Shown: positions 1-9,405, counted from the first letter of the stretch. The stretch: DNA of 61,153 nucleotides from Rugosimonospora africana (GCF_016862975.1 NZ_BONZ01000007.1:1-61153), one strand, 5' to 3'. Made by a program: numbers and translations. Notes: generated by a model not told the origin, from the letters alone.

Positions 1-2
1 CG

Positions 3-92
3 CTTCCGGCCGTCTCGGAGGGTGCGCTGATCGCCGACGTGATCGCCGGGGGCGCGTCCCTCGACCCGGTGATGGGTGGCTGCGACCGCTGA
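3..92 (+). CDS. 3' end of an unidentified gene (partial)
   Basis: The window opens inside a plus-strand frame that runs 29 codons to a TGA at 90-92. The visible C-terminus reads ...EGALIADVIAGGA... and ends in CDR. The piece is too short to assign a family. It is supported by an uninterrupted frame up to the window edge and by its convergent placement 17 bp before the stop of the next, minus-strand gene. Confidence 0.45.
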   Translation, partial: LPAVSEGALIADVIAGGASLDPVMGGCDR

Positions 93-109
93 CGGTCGGC
101 GCCGGAGGG

Positions 110-667
110 CTACTCGTAGAACGAGATGAACTGTTCCATCGCCCGGTCCACGCCGGCCCGGTCGCCGGTGGCGAGCAGGTCGAGCAGCAGACCGCGCATC
201 GTCGCAATGCCGAGCCGGGCGTGGGCCCGGGTGGCGGCCGGATCCAGACCGTGCCGGGCGGCGACGTCCGACGCCTCGTCGAGCCAGGAGTCCACGATGC
301 CCTCCAGCAACGCGGCGGTGCCCGGCCGGCCCTGCAGCGCCTGACCGTACATCTCGAAGAACAGCCGTTCGTGCGGCCACCGGACCGGGTCGCTCAGGTC
401 GTGCCACATCCGGCGCATCACCTCGGCGAGGCTCTCCGCCGGATCGGCGCTCAGCGCCTCGAACGCCTCGCGCTGGCGCGCCTCGACCGCGCGAACGACC
501 TCGACCAGCAGCCCTTCCTTCGACCCGAAGTGGTAGATGAGCATCCGGTGGCTGGTGCCGATCGCGGCGGCCAGTGAGCGCAGGCTGATGTCGGCCATGC
601 CGTGCACCGCCACGTGGTCGATCGTCGCGGTGAGCAGCCGTTCCCGTGCGCTGTCGTCCTGAGCCAC
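110..667 (-). CDS. TetR/AcrR family transcriptional regulator
   Basis: A 185-residue one-component repressor. Residues about 28-47 form the TetR helix-turn-helix, with the family-typical YHFGSKEGLL at its end; the rest is the helical ligand and dimer domain, of standard length. I start it at the GTG at 667 because AAGGAGG lies 4 nt upstream; the frame stays open to 1081 but that part is low-complexity arginine/serine shadow sequence. It is divergent from the ECF sigma gene at 792, with about 125 bp between them, so the two could share a control region. The ligand and target are unknown. Confidence 0.85.
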   Translation of the reverse strand: MAQDDSARERLLTATIDHVAVHGMADISLRSLAAAIGTSHRMLIYHFGSKEGLLVEVVRAVEARQREAFEALSADPAESLAEVMRRMWHDLSDPVRWPHERLFFEMYGQALQGRPGTAALLEGIVDSWLDEASDVAARHGLDPAATRAHARLGIATMRGLLLDLLATGDRAGVDRAMEQFISFYE

Positions 668-791
668 ACCGCCTCCTTCGCGACGGCATGATACCCCCGG
701 GGCCCCGTGTCTCCAGGCGACTCCGCTGATGCGGGTGGGGAAGGCAACCGAATCGGCCGCCCGCGCGCACCTAACCTTCAGAGGAGGTGTG

Positions 792-1340
792 ATGCCGAAA
801 GACGACGTGGAGCAACGCGAGTTCGGGGAGTACTTCACGGCACGCCGGGACGCGGTACGCCGCACCGCGTACCTGTTGTGCGGCGACTGGTACTGGGCCG
901 ACGACCTGACCCAGGCCGCGTTCATGCGCTTGGCGGCTGGCTGGCGGCGGGTACGCGACCGAGGGGCGCTGGACGCCTTCGTACGCACGTGCCTGATGCG
1001 CGCGTACCTGTCGGACACCAGGCGGATGTGGCGTCGCCGCGAACGTACCGTGGCCGAGCCCCCGGACGGGCCGACCGGCACGGGCGGCGCGGAATCGGTG
1101 GCCCGCCGGGTGCAGTTCGTGGCCGCGCTGCGCCAGCTGCCGCCGAGACAACGCGCGGTGCTGGTGTGCCGGTACTACCAGGATCTCGATGTCGCGGCGA
1201 CCGCCGCGGCCCTGCGGTGCTCGCCGGGGACGGTGAAGAGCCAGACCGCCAAGGCTCTGGCGAAGCTCCGCGACCTGCTCGACGACCCGGTCGAGGAACC
1301 GCGGTCGCGACAGTTGACAGCGATAGAGGTGACGCCATGA
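792..1340 (+). CDS. SigE-type ECF RNA polymerase sigma factor
   Basis: A 182-residue ECF sigma factor of the actinobacterial SigE-like group. Region 2 spans residues about 13-80 (YLLCGDWYWADDLTQ is the DNA-melting and core-binding stretch). Region 4 spans about 108-160, with the recognition helix in CSPGTVKSQTAKALAKLR. The ATG at 792 follows GAGGAGG by 4 nt; a longer start at 729 has no ribosome site. Its stop overlaps the ATG of the following BNR-repeat membrane protein (ATGA), so the two are translationally coupled, as ECF sigma genes are with their regulators. Confidence 0.88.
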   Translation: MPKDDVEQREFGEYFTARRDAVRRTAYLLCGDWYWADDLTQAAFMRLAAGWRRVRDRGALDAFVRTCLMRAYLSDTRRMWRRRERTVAEPPDGPTGTGGAESVARRVQFVAALRQLPPRQRAVLVCRYYQDLDVAATAAALRCSPGTVKSQTAKALAKLRDLLDDPVEEPRSRQLTAIEVTP

Positions 1341-2662
1341 ACCAGTTGCGGCAACTGTTCGAGGAAGCGGCCGGCGTGCCGGCGCCGCCGAGCCGCTTGT
1401 CGGCCGCCTCCGTGTACGCGAGGGGCCGGCGCCGGGCGCGGTTCCGGATGACGGCGGCGGGTGCCGTGTCCGCCGTCGCGGTGGCGGCGGCCGGATCCTT
1501 CGCCGGGCTGGGCTTCGCCGGCCAGGGCGGCCCCGGGCCGGTACCGTCCCGTAACGACATCCACGACGGCGCGGTGCTCTCGGTGGCAGCCGCAGACCGG
1601 AACCACCTGTACGAGGTGATCGCCGCCTGCCCGTCGAAGGATCCGCACTACTCCGAGCCGGAGAACTGCACCGACCGGCTGTTCGGCTCCGACGACTCCG
1701 GCCGCACCTGGACTCTGCGCAACCCGGACATCGACCGGGAGAGCGTGGGTGTGCTAGCACCGGGGGTGCTTGCTGCCGACCCGGACGCCGTGGAACACGA
1801 CGGCTTCCCGGGCTCGTCAACGTTCATCCCGTGGCAGAAAAAGCCGACGAGCCCGGACACGTTGAACGGTGACAGCTCGGCGCTGATCAGCTCGGATGGC
1901 GGCCGCACCTGGACGCGCTGGACGCCCAAGGACGACCCGACGCCGCTGGCGGCGCTACCGGCCGGAGACTGGCTCGCGTGCCACTGGATCCGGCCGCCGA
2001 CCGGCTGCGCGTTGACCGCGAACGATCCCGCCACCGGCAGGTCGTCCCCGCTGGCACACCAGCCGCCGATGAACGTGGAACAGGTGGACGACCTGTCCGC
2101 CGGGGCCGGGCTGTGGGTCAGCGGCCAGGACCGGCCCAGCGGCTATCCCGCCGTCGGGGTGAGCACCGACCGGGGGCGCACCTGGAGCGTGCACGTGTTC
2201 GGCCCGGGGGAGTCCGACCATCCCGGCGACGGGCTCCACGTCCAGGGGGCCGTGCCGGCCAGTGCCGATGGGAAGACCGTCTACGTCGTCGTGGTGTCCC
2301 GAGCGCAGCACGGACCGGGGCAGGCGTTCGTGTACCGCAGCGTCGACGGCGGGGCGACCTGGCAGCGTACGGATCCCAACCACACGCTGCCGTACGCGGA
2401 CCACATGGCCGGTACCTCGTACGTCGCCGCGGACGGCACCCACATCGTGTACAACCTGGGCAGCCCGCCGGCGTCGTGGCCGGCCAGCAGCGACGCGGGG
2501 ACGAGCTACCGGCCCGCAGCCTGGGTGCCCGGTCTCTTAAGGCTGACGGATCCGCGTGGGTTCGTGGCCGCGCCGGGCGTCTATCTGGTCTGGGACAACG
2601 ACACCGTGTACCGGTCGACCGACGGCATCCGCTGGTTGCCGCTGCCCACGCCCGCCGGGTAG
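1337..2662 (+). CDS. Membrane-anchored BNR/Asp-box repeat protein coupled to an ECF sigma factor
   Basis: A 441-residue protein with a short cytoplasmic N-terminus (1-37), one membrane helix (about 38-60) and an extracellular domain. That domain carries Asp-box motifs of the SxDxGxTW type at about 118-125, 185-192, 276-283 and 335-342, plus a degenerate one near 430, as in sialidase or photosystem-assembly-like beta-propellers. The catalytic residues of true sialidases are not evident. The ATG overlaps the sigma stop (ATGA). Position and topology suggest an anti-sigma or sensor role, with the N-terminus holding the sigma factor and the propeller reading an outside signal. That role is inference; the N-terminus lacks a recognisable zinc-binding anti-sigma motif. 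Confidence 0.75.
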   Translation: MNQLRQLFEEAAGVPAPPSRLSAASVYARGRRRARFRMTAAGAVSAVAVAAAGSFAGLGFAGQGGPGPVPSRNDIHDGAVLSVAAADRNHLYEVIAACPSKDPHYSEPENCTDRLFGSDDSGRTWTLRNPDIDRESVGVLAPGVLAADPDAVEHDGFPGSSTFIPWQKKPTSPDTLNGDSSALISSDGGRTWTRWTPKDDPTPLAALPAGDWLACHWIRPPTGCALTANDPATGRSSPLAHQPPMNVEQVDDLSAGAGLWVSGQDRPSGYPAVGVSTDRGRTWSVHVFGPGESDHPGDGLHVQGAVPASADGKTVYVVVVSRAQHGPGQAFVYRSVDGGATWQRTDPNHTLPYADHMAGTSYVAADGTHIVYNLGSPPASWPASSDAGTSYRPAAWVPGLLRLTDPRGFVAAPGVYLVWDNDTVYRSTDGIRWLPLPTPAG

Positions 2663-2761
2663 GTCGAACTGGCCTGGAAAAGCGTTTCGGTCACCCGGGT
2701 GTCACCCCGTCGTCGTGCGCCGCCGGTCTGGTGTTTATGGCCGGCGCGCACGCTGGCGCCC

Positions 2762-4309
2762 ATGCTGACAAGGCGAACACTTCTCCAGCTGATGGGAGCC
2801 TCGGGGCTCGCGGTCACCGGCTCGGAGTTGCTCTCCCAGGCGGCGGCCAGCGCGACGCCGGCACACTTTCCGCACGGCTCGAACGGCGTCGAGCACGTGG
2901 TGGTGCTCATGATGGAAAACCGCTCGTTCGACCACTTCCTCGGCTGGCTGCCCGGCGCCGACGGCCGCCTCGACCTGACGTTCCGGTCCGCGGACGGCAA
3001 CACCTACCCCAACTACCCGCTGGCACCTGACTTTCAGGGCTGCGGGTACACCGACCCGGACCACAGCTGGGAAGGCTTCCTGGTCCAGCACAACGGCGGC
3101 AAGATGGACGGGTTCCTCCAGCGGCCCACCACCCCGGCCGACAACCCCGGAGTGACGTTGGCCGCCGCCAACACATTCCCGGTGGGTTATTACACCAACC
3201 TTGACAAGCACCACAAGCACAAGGCCGTCCCGGACCTGCCGGTGATCGGCGCGTTGGCCGAGCACTACACGGTCCTCGACCGGTACTTCTGCTCGTTTGC
3301 CGGCGAGACCTTCCCGAACCGGTTCTACCAGCACGCGGCGCGGACCGACCGGGACCACAACTCGACCACCCTGTCGACGCTGCCGACCATCTGGGACAAG
3401 CTGTCGCCGATCCCGAACACCCAAGGGGTACCGACCGGAGGCTACTTCTTCCGGGACAGTCCGTTCCTGGCCCTGTGGGGAACGAAGTACTTCCCGTTCT
3501 GGCACCCGTTCGCCGACGGCGACACGGACGCGCTGGGCATCCCGGTCACCACGCCGTCGTTCATCGACACCGTGGCGGCGGGGAACCTGCCCAACGTCAG
3601 CTTCATCGACCCGGCGTTCAACAGCGAGGGCAACGGCACCTCGGCCGACGACCACCCGCTGGCCGACATCCGGCTCGGCGAGCGGTTCATCGCCGACGCG
3701 TACCACGCGCTGGCCGACGCCGGATATCTGGACAACACCGTGTTCGTGGTGACCTTCGACGAGTGGGGTGGCTTCTACGACCACGTACCGCCGCCGCGTG
3801 TCGTCGACGACACCGACCCAGCCAGCGTCGACCACACCGGTGACGCCACGACGCCCACCGAGGGCCGGCTCATGCCCGACTACCGGCAGCTCGGCTTCCG
3901 GGTACCGGCCATCGTGGTGTCCAACCTGGCGCCGGCGCGGGTCGTCCACCATGGACCGTTCGAGCACACCTCGACGCTGAAGCTCATCGAGTCCACGTTC
4001 GGGCTCCCGGCGCTGACCGCCCGGGACGCCCACACCGAAAACCTGGCCCAGGTGCTGGAGCACAAGCCGCGGCGGCCGGTTCCGGCCGGCGCCATCCCGA
4101 CCAGCGGCCAGGTCATCGGCCCGGTCGCCGATGCCGACGCGGTGTGCGGCGCGGACAGCGTCCAGTCGGTGTCCCCGGCCCCGGTCCACGTTGGACACGG
4201 TCACGGCCACGGTGGCCCGAAGACGCACCGGTCCGGTACTCCGACCGGAGCCGGCATGGACAACTTCGGCCGCGAGCTGCGCCAGGGCCGGACACCGGGC
4301 CGGTCGTAG
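2762..4309 (+). CDS. Tat-exported phosphoesterase, phospholipase C / acid phosphatase family
   Basis: A 515-residue member of the phosphoesterase family that includes non-haemolytic phospholipase C and AcpA (PF04185). The N-terminus TRRTLLQLMGASGLAV is a twin-arginine signal (RR at 4-5) followed by an Ala-rich cleavage region. Family motifs present are MENRSFDHFLG (51-61, metal/nucleophile region), GETFPNRFYQH and DEWGGFYDHV (333-342). The His/Gly-rich tail is unusual. The ATG at 2762 is chosen because it puts the twin arginines at the very N-terminus, although no strong ribosome site is seen. The likely role is extracellular cleavage of phospholipids or phosphate esters. It ends at a strong terminator shared with the convergent peptidase gene. 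Confidence 0.85.
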   Translation: MLTRRTLLQLMGASGLAVTGSELLSQAAASATPAHFPHGSNGVEHVVVLMMENRSFDHFLGWLPGADGRLDLTFRSADGNTYPNYPLAPDFQGCGYTDPDHSWEGFLVQHNGGKMDGFLQRPTTPADNPGVTLAAANTFPVGYYTNLDKHHKHKAVPDLPVIGALAEHYTVLDRYFCSFAGETFPNRFYQHAARTDRDHNSTTLSTLPTIWDKLSPIPNTQGVPTGGYFFRDSPFLALWGTKYFPFWHPFADGDTDALGIPVTTPSFIDTVAAGNLPNVSFIDPAFNSEGNGTSADDHPLADIRLGERFIADAYHALADAGYLDNTVFVVTFDEWGGFYDHVPPPRVVDDTDPASVDHTGDATTPTEGRLMPDYRQLGFRVPAIVVSNLAPARVVHHGPFEHTSTLKLIESTFGLPALTARDAHTENLAQVLEHKPRRPVPAGAIPTSGQVIGPVADADAVCGADSVQSVSPAPVHVGHGHGHGGPKTHRSGTPTGAGMDNFGRELRQGRTPGRS

Positions 4310-4331
4310 CTCACCACAGGGGTGGCCCGAT

Positions 4332-4365
4332 CGAGGGGCGCCGGCATGAGTGCCGGCGCCCCTCG
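4332..4365. terminator. Bidirectional terminator hairpin
   Basis: A perfect inverted repeat with arms CGAGGGGCGCCGGCA (4332-4346) and its complement (4351-4365), and a 4-nt TGAG loop. It sits between the stops of the convergent phosphoesterase (4309) and M28 peptidase (4383) genes, so it can end transcripts from both sides. Confidence 0.8.
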
Positions 4366-4382
4366 TCTTCCGGGGGAGCGAG

Positions 4383-5957
4383 TCAGGCGGTCGCTCGACC
4401 GGGAGCCCCGACCTGCACCCGGTGAGCGGTGAATCCCTTGGCCTGCACAGCCGCGCGACGGGCCTGCCGGGCCAAGGCGCTGCCGTTGCCGTTGACGGCC
4501 GAGGTGTCGGTCGCGAAGAGGCCGATGGCCCACGCGATCGCCGCGGCGTTCTGTCCCAGCGCCGTACGGTTGATGTTGCCGAGGTTGTCACACGCCTGGT
4601 GGTAGCACGAGTCGAACGGCACACCGGCGGTACCGCCGAACAGCGCGACCTCCGCCTCCGTCTTGCGGACCTCGGCGCCGGTGAACAACCCACCGGACGG
4701 GATGCCCACCGCGATGAACGGGCCGTAGTCCGAGCGGCCGTCGAAGTCGGTGCCCTCGTGGGTCAGGCCCTTACCGTCGAGGTACTGCGTGAACACGTCC
4801 TCGATCTGCGCCGAGCCGTACGGCCCCGGGCCGGACCCGACGGCATCGGAGTCGTCGCCGTCGTAGACGAACCGCGCGTAGTTCGGTGACGCGATCATGT
4901 CGAAGTTGAGGTACAGCGCGATGTCCAGCTGTTGCTCGAAGCTCAGCTGCGACACGTAGTACTGCGAGCCGAGCAACCCGAACTCCTCCGCCGACCACCA
5001 GGCGAAGCGCACCTTGTTGGTCACCTTCTGGTCGGCGAGCTGCAACGCGAGCTCGAGCTGTGCGGCCGAGCCGGAGCCGTTGTCGTTGATGCCCGGGCCC
5101 TCGGTGACGCTGTCCAGGTGGGCGCCGGACATCACCACGTTGTCGGCCCGCCCGCCACGGGTCTCGGCGATGACGTTGTGGGTGGTCCGGGTCTCGCTGA
5201 GCACCCGCAGTTCCAGGTGGACGGTCACCGGTCCGGCGGCCACGTCCGCCGCGAGTGCCTCACCCTCGCCGCGCGGGATGCCGGCGGTGGGGATGCGGCC
5301 GCTGGCCGCGTCCGTGAGCCGCCCGTTGACCGGATCGGTCGGCACCTCCGCGTTGTTGTAGACGAGCACTCCGACCGCACCGACCGCGACGGCGTTGTCG
5401 TGCTTCTGCTGGAACGTGCACGAGCCGCGCTGGATGAGCACGATCGTGCCGGTGTAGCTGCCGGTGAAGTCCGCGGGCTCGCAGCCCGGGGTGGCGTCGG
5501 TGGCCAGGCCCGGCACCGCCGTGAGAGGCGCGGTGACGCCGCCCTCCGGGGTGTTCGGTGAGTACTGCATGACGACCGGACTCAGCGTCCGCGCCGTCGG
5601 GCTGGTCTCGGTGGCGGTCTCCGCGAGGGTCTGCGTGAACGGGAACTCGAAGTTCTGGATCCGCACCAGATAGCCGGCCGCGGTCAGCTTGTCGGCGATG
5701 TACTGGGCCGACGCCTCGTGGCCGGGCGTGCTCGCCGCGCGGATGCCGTCGTTGGTCTCGGCGATCCGTTGCAGAGCGATGAGGTGGCGGTTGATGTGGT
5801 CGACCGTGACGGCCTTGACGAGTCTGTTGGCGAGCTTGGTCGGGTCGGTTGCCTTAGCGGCCGGCGCGGCCTGCGCCGGCGTTGCGACGGCCAGGGCCAG
5901 AGTGCCGGCCGCGATCAAAGAGACCGCGCGCCATTGCGTGACCTTGAATCGGGGCAA
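4383..5957 (-). CDS. Secreted M28-family zinc aminopeptidase with PA domain
   Basis: A 524-residue exported metallopeptidase. Residues 1-30 are a Sec signal ending AQA. A protease-associated (PA) insert covers about 150-240 and the M28 catalytic domain about 255-500. Expected zinc ligands and catalytic residues are visible: GAHLDSV (H280), GINDNGSG (D292), WSAEEFG (general base and ligand E324/E325), NFDM (D353) and CYHQACD. The start is a TTG at 5957 preceded by AGGAGG at 8 nt; the frame stays open to 6041 without a better site. It probably releases N-terminal amino acids from external peptides, like Streptomyces aminopeptidase S. Confidence 0.88.
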   Translation of the reverse strand: MPRFKVTQWRAVSLIAAGTLALAVATPAQAAPAAKATDPTKLANRLVKAVTVDHINRHLIALQRIAETNDGIRAASTPGHEASAQYIADKLTAAGYLVRIQNFEFPFTQTLAETATETSPTARTLSPVVMQYSPNTPEGGVTAPLTAVPGLATDATPGCEPADFTGSYTGTIVLIQRGSCTFQQKHDNAVAVGAVGVLVYNNAEVPTDPVNGRLTDAASGRIPTAGIPRGEGEALAADVAAGPVTVHLELRVLSETRTTHNVIAETRGGRADNVVMSGAHLDSVTEGPGINDNGSGSAAQLELALQLADQKVTNKVRFAWWSAEEFGLLGSQYYVSQLSFEQQLDIALYLNFDMIASPNYARFVYDGDDSDAVGSGPGPYGSAQIEDVFTQYLDGKGLTHEGTDFDGRSDYGPFIAVGIPSGGLFTGAEVRKTEAEVALFGGTAGVPFDSCYHQACDNLGNINRTALGQNAAAIAWAIGLFATDTSAVNGNGSALARQARRAAVQAKGFTAHRVQVGAPGRATA

Positions 5958-6163
5958 CGGTATCGCCTCCTGTTCGCGCAACGGCCCCCGAGGGCCGCCG
6001 CTCATGGCACGCATGCTGCCGGGAACCGCGGCAATAGACAATCCCGAATCGGAAGATTCATTTTCCGTGGCGTTGGTCAGACCGCTATTGGTCTTTTCCG
6101 CAATTCTTCAATTGCCTTTTCGTTTGGAGACGCTGCGTGTCCGCGGCGGCATCCGCCAACGGA

Positions 6164-6716
6164 TCACGCCTGGTGGTGCGTGCTCAGGTGCCGGTGTGCC
6201 AATTCGACGACCGCGTCGGTGGCCTCCCGATGCGGGAAATGGCCGACACCGTCGAGCACCTCGCGCCGGTACCCGCCGGTGAACCGGTCGGCCAGCCCCT
6301 CGGAGTGCTCCGGATAGTCGCAGTAATCGGATCCGCCCTGCACCATCAGGGTCGGCGTGGACAGGCGATCGGTCTCGGCGATCCGTTCGCGCAGCCCGTT
6401 GTACCGAGGGTCCCGCGGCTCGCCGGGCAGGAATCGCGAACGGTCCGCGTTGAGGGTGATCGCAGCCCAGTCGGGATTGCGGAAAGCCGTCGCGATCGCG
6501 TCGAATTCGTCGTCGGAGAACCAGCCGGGCGGGCTCCAGGTGTCCCACTGGATCCTGGCGAACCCGACGGGATCGTTACGCACCGCTTCCGCCCCGGCGT
6601 CCACGTGCATCAGCCACTGGTACCAGAATGCCCGGGCCTGCGCGAAATCGGGAATGGTGAACGCGCCGCGTGGCTGGTACGCCAGCGCAAGCGTGCAGAT
6701 GGCGGTGACCCGCTCA
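6164..6716 (-). pseudogene. Alpha/beta-hydrolase remnant lacking its N-terminal half
   Basis: The frame encodes the C-terminal half of an alpha/beta hydrolase. It begins near RVTAICTLALAYQPRG and includes the acid-region strand TPTLMVQGGSDYCD and the catalytic histidine in GVGHFPH, then stops at 6164. The N-terminal part with the oxyanion loop and the nucleophile-elbow serine is absent. There is no ATG, GTG or TTG in this frame where homology starts, and the upstream bases are the 3' end of the LtrA gene in another frame. The gene was therefore probably truncated by a deletion or rearrangement ending at about 6716. An internal ATG at 6610 could give a 148-residue peptide, but it could not be a working hydrolase. 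Confidence 0.6.
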
Positions 6717-7946
6717 AGCCTCGCCGGCCACTTCGCCGGCCACCGGAAGGCGACCGGTCCTGCGCCAGGTCGCCACGTTCGACAGGACGACGCCGAGCAG
6801 CGTCAGCGTTCCGGCCGCCGCCGCCGCCAGCGGCGGAGCGAACAGCATCGCCGGCGAGACCACGGCGAGGGCGATCAGCCCGGCCACCCGCGACCAGGAC
6901 ACCCGCGCGAAGACCGTCTGGTCCAGTCCGGCGCGGCCGGCGAGGAACAGCGCCGGACCGCTCAGGATGAGCGCCGCCCAGGTCGCTCGCGGGTGGTGCA
7001 TCGGATGGGCGATCGCTATCTCGTCGCCCGCGGCGATGAGAACCACGCCGGCGACCATGAGGAGATGGGCGAACGCGGCCCGCTGCCCGGGGCGCAGCGG
7101 CTCGGGCGCCTGTTTGATGACCGCCTCCAGCATCGAACCGGCACGGTAGATGTAGATCCGGGCGACCAGTGCGGTGGTGGCGAACGCGATCAGGAACGCT
7201 CCGGTCCGGGCGACGCTGAAGGAGTTGTGGCTGAGGGCCAGTCCGCTGGTCAGGATCGTCTCGCCGAGGGAGATGATGAAAAACTGGCGGTACCGCTCGG
7301 AGACGTGCTCCCCGGTCGGCTGGAAGTCCTCCCGTTTCAGGCGACCGATCCAGGGGGTGGGCCATCGCAGCTTCGGTGCGGCGTAGTCGACTGCGGCGGC
7401 GAACGCCCACAATGCTTCCCCCACGCCTCCGAACAGGAACGAGCCGGCGAGCCACGGCACGGCGGAAAGGCAACCCCAGAACAGCGCCCGCAGGTTGGGC
7501 CCCCGGAAGCGGTTGTGGCGGTTGATGAAGGTGTAGTACGAGGCGGCGCCGACCTGGACGGCGACGTACGCCCCGGCGAAGACCCAGCGGGTTCTGTCGT
7601 ATGCGTGGGGCACCGATACTGCCATGATCAGGATGCCGACCATCACGAGGATCACGTGGAGCTGCACGGTGGACCGGTCCGGATCGTAGGTGTCCGTGAC
7701 CCATGCCGTGGTGGTCCACACCCACCACAGCGGCAGCAGCAGCAACAGGGTGCGGCCGGCCCCGGCCCAGTCGAGATTCCCGATCAGGTAGTCGGACAGC
7801 TGGGTGAAGGCAAAGATGTACGCCAGGTCGAAGAACAGCTCCAGAAACGTGGCGTGCAAAGGGGTTCGATGGCTTCGGGTGAGGGTGGCCGACGCCTCGG
7901 CGGGCCCGGTTTTACCCTCGCCGGTCGGCTGCATCCCCACCGGCAC
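6714..7946 (-). CDS. Low temperature requirement protein A (LtrA) family membrane protein
   Basis: A 410-residue polytopic membrane protein of the LtrA family, whose biochemical role is unknown. It has the family signature FLELFFDLAYIFAF near the N-terminus, SERYRQFFIISLGE in the middle and about ten hydrophobic helices. Length is normal. A second member lies at 45,453-46,646, with the same landmarks (FLELFFDLAFVFAL, AERYRQLFIIALGE) but otherwise diverged. Its 3' end abuts the hydrolase remnant. Confidence 0.87.
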   Translation of the reverse strand: MPVGMQPTGEGKTGPAEASATLTRSHRTPLHATFLELFFDLAYIFAFTQLSDYLIGNLDWAGAGRTLLLLLPLWWVWTTTAWVTDTYDPDRSTVQLHVILVMVGILIMAVSVPHAYDRTRWVFAGAYVAVQVGAASYYTFINRHNRFRGPNLRALFWGCLSAVPWLAGSFLFGGVGEALWAFAAAVDYAAPKLRWPTPWIGRLKREDFQPTGEHVSERYRQFFIISLGETILTSGLALSHNSFSVARTGAFLIAFATTALVARIYIYRAGSMLEAVIKQAPEPLRPGQRAAFAHLLMVAGVVLIAAGDEIAIAHPMHHPRATWAALILSGPALFLAGRAGLDQTVFARVSWSRVAGLIALAVVSPAMLFAPPLAAAAAGTLTLLGVVLSNVATWRRTGRLPVAGEVAGEA

Positions 7947-8041
7947 GCCGTACCCCGTGCGGGGCGGGACATGCCGGTGAGTGTGGAGCCTCCCGGTCCG
8001 GGTAGGTCCGCCCTTACCGGCATCGGCAGAGCGGAGCGATC

Positions 8042-8530
8042 ATGAAGGTATCCCATTTCCCCCTGCGCGTCGCGATCGGCGCGTTCTTCCTGAATTCCGG
8101 GATGTCGAAGTGGAACCTGGAAGGCCAGGCTGTGGAGACCACACACGCCATGGCCGTCGGGGCGGTCCCGCAGCTCCAGCGTTTCCGGCCCGGGGTCTTC
8201 AACCGGCTGCTCGCCGCCAGCGAGGTCGTCATCGGCACCGCGCTGGTCGTCCCGGTCGTTCCGTCCGCGCTGGTCGGGCTGGGGCTGTGCGGGTTCGGCG
8301 GCGGGTTGATGCGGCTGTACTGGGCCACTCCCGCCATGCACCGGCCCGGCGACCCGCGGCCGACGCAGCAGGGCGTACCGCTGGCCAAGGACTCCTGGCT
8401 GCTCGGTGCCGGCCTGACGCTCGTCCTCGACGATCTGATGAACGGCAAGCGCCGCCTCCGCGGTCGCGGCTCCCGCGCGGCACGCGGCGCGACGCTGCTT
8501 GGGCGCGGCTCCCGTGCGGCGCATGGCTGA
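8042..8530 (+). CDS. DoxX-like small membrane protein
   Basis: A 162-residue protein with about four hydrophobic helices in the DoxX-like arrangement: RVAIGAFFLNSGMSKW at the start, then LAASEVVIGTALVV, ALVGLGLCGFGGGL and SWLLGAGLTLVLDD. The arginine-rich tail contains an internal duplication, with GRGSRAA appearing twice (followed by RG and HG). It lies between the divergent LtrA gene and the convergent smpB gene. The family is often linked to redox or membrane-associated oxidoreductase functions; nothing here fixes the substrate. Confidence 0.78.
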   Translation: MKVSHFPLRVAIGAFFLNSGMSKWNLEGQAVETTHAMAVGAVPQLQRFRPGVFNRLLAASEVVIGTALVVPVVPSALVGLGLCGFGGGLMRLYWATPAMHRPGDPRPTQQGVPLAKDSWLLGAGLTLVLDDLMNGKRRLRGRGSRAARGATLLGRGSRAAHG

Positions 8531-8599
8531 GGCTCGGCGTTCGCGGATCCCGCGCAGGAGTCCACAGTGGACCAAACGCACCGGATTGCGCGTGCCGGA

Positions 8600-9106
8600 C
8601 TACGCGCGCCTGCCCTTGAGGTGGCGGCTGAACTCGCGGGCGATCTCCCGGTTCGCGTCGCGTTCGGCCAGAGCCTGCCGCTTGTCGTAGGACCGCTTTC
8701 CCCGGGCGAGTCCGACCTCGACCTTCACCCAGCCGTTCTCGAAATACAGCGACAGCGGTACGAGCGCGATGCCGGGCTCCCCGAGCCGGGACAGGATCCG
8801 GTCGATCTCGACCCGGTGCAGGAGCAGCTTGCGGGTGCGGCGGGGTTGGTGGTTGGTCCACGTCCCGTACCCGTACTCCGGGATGTGCAGCCCGTACAAC
8901 AGGATCTCGTTGTTCAGCTCCTGCGCGAACGCGTCCACCAGCGAGGCCCGGCCGGCTCGTAAGGACTTGACCTCGGTGCCGCGCAAGGCGATGCCCGCCT
9001 CGTACGTCTTGAGGACGGCGTAGTCGTGCCGCGCCCTCTTGTTCGAGGCGATGAGCTTGTGACCGGACTCCCTGGACGTGGCGGCCTCCCGTCGGCGATG
9101 CGCCAC
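8600..9106 (-). CDS. smpB: SsrA-binding protein SmpB
   Basis: A 168-residue SmpB, the protein partner of tmRNA in trans-translation rescue of stalled ribosomes. Family landmarks are [13 protein letters not shown] near the N-terminus, [51 protein letters not shown] and the basic tail [20 protein letters not shown]. The tmRNA gene itself is not visible nearby. Translation could begin at 9106 or a few codons later. Confidence 0.95.
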   Translation of the reverse strand: MAHRRREAATSRESGHKLIASNKRARHDYAVLKTYEAGIALRGTEVKSLRAGRASLVDAFAQELNNEILLYGLHIPEYGYGTWTNHQPRRTRKLLLHRVEIDRILSRLGEPGIALVPLSLYFENGWVKVEVGLARGKRSYDKRQALAERDANREIAREFSRHLKGRRA

Positions 9107-9263
9107 TCATCGTATCGAGAGTGCAGGCATCGCCTGAGTCTGATCCGACCGACCGTGCGGCTGATGGGAGTACGTTCCGTAACGGTTCGACGCGACGTCG
9201 AAGCGGTTACCGAACGTAATTGTTTCCCGACGGTCGATGGGTTCGGATGATCGGTTGATTATA

Positions 9264-9280
9264 TCCACCTGATCGGTGGA
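9264..9280. promoter_or_regulatory. Inverted repeat in the smpB / sigma-operon intergenic region
   Basis: TCCACC (9264-9269) and GGTGGA (9275-9280) are perfect arms around a 5-nt centre. The element lies in the nearly 300-bp gap between the smpB start and the small gene at 9406, where divergent promoters must lie. It could be an operator; no regulator can be named. Nothing else convincing is seen in 9107-9405. Confidence 0.3.
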
Positions 9281-9405
9281 CATATCCCAGACCATGAGCT
9301 TCAAGTAGATCAATAGGCCGTACCTCAGTGAGGCTGGCATATACCTTTCGGCCCGGCACGAGGAGTAACTGTCAGAGTCATTCCTTTGTGGGGAGAGAGG
9401 CAGAG

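Noticed and set aside
3-4693. Long minus-strand frame under the phosphoesterase gene (2,735-4,693)
   Set aside because: High-GC shadow frame; the plus strand has a clear family match with a Tat signal.
5689-6317. Plus-strand frames opposite the M28 peptidase start
   Set aside because: Antisense to a clear signal-peptide-bearing gene.
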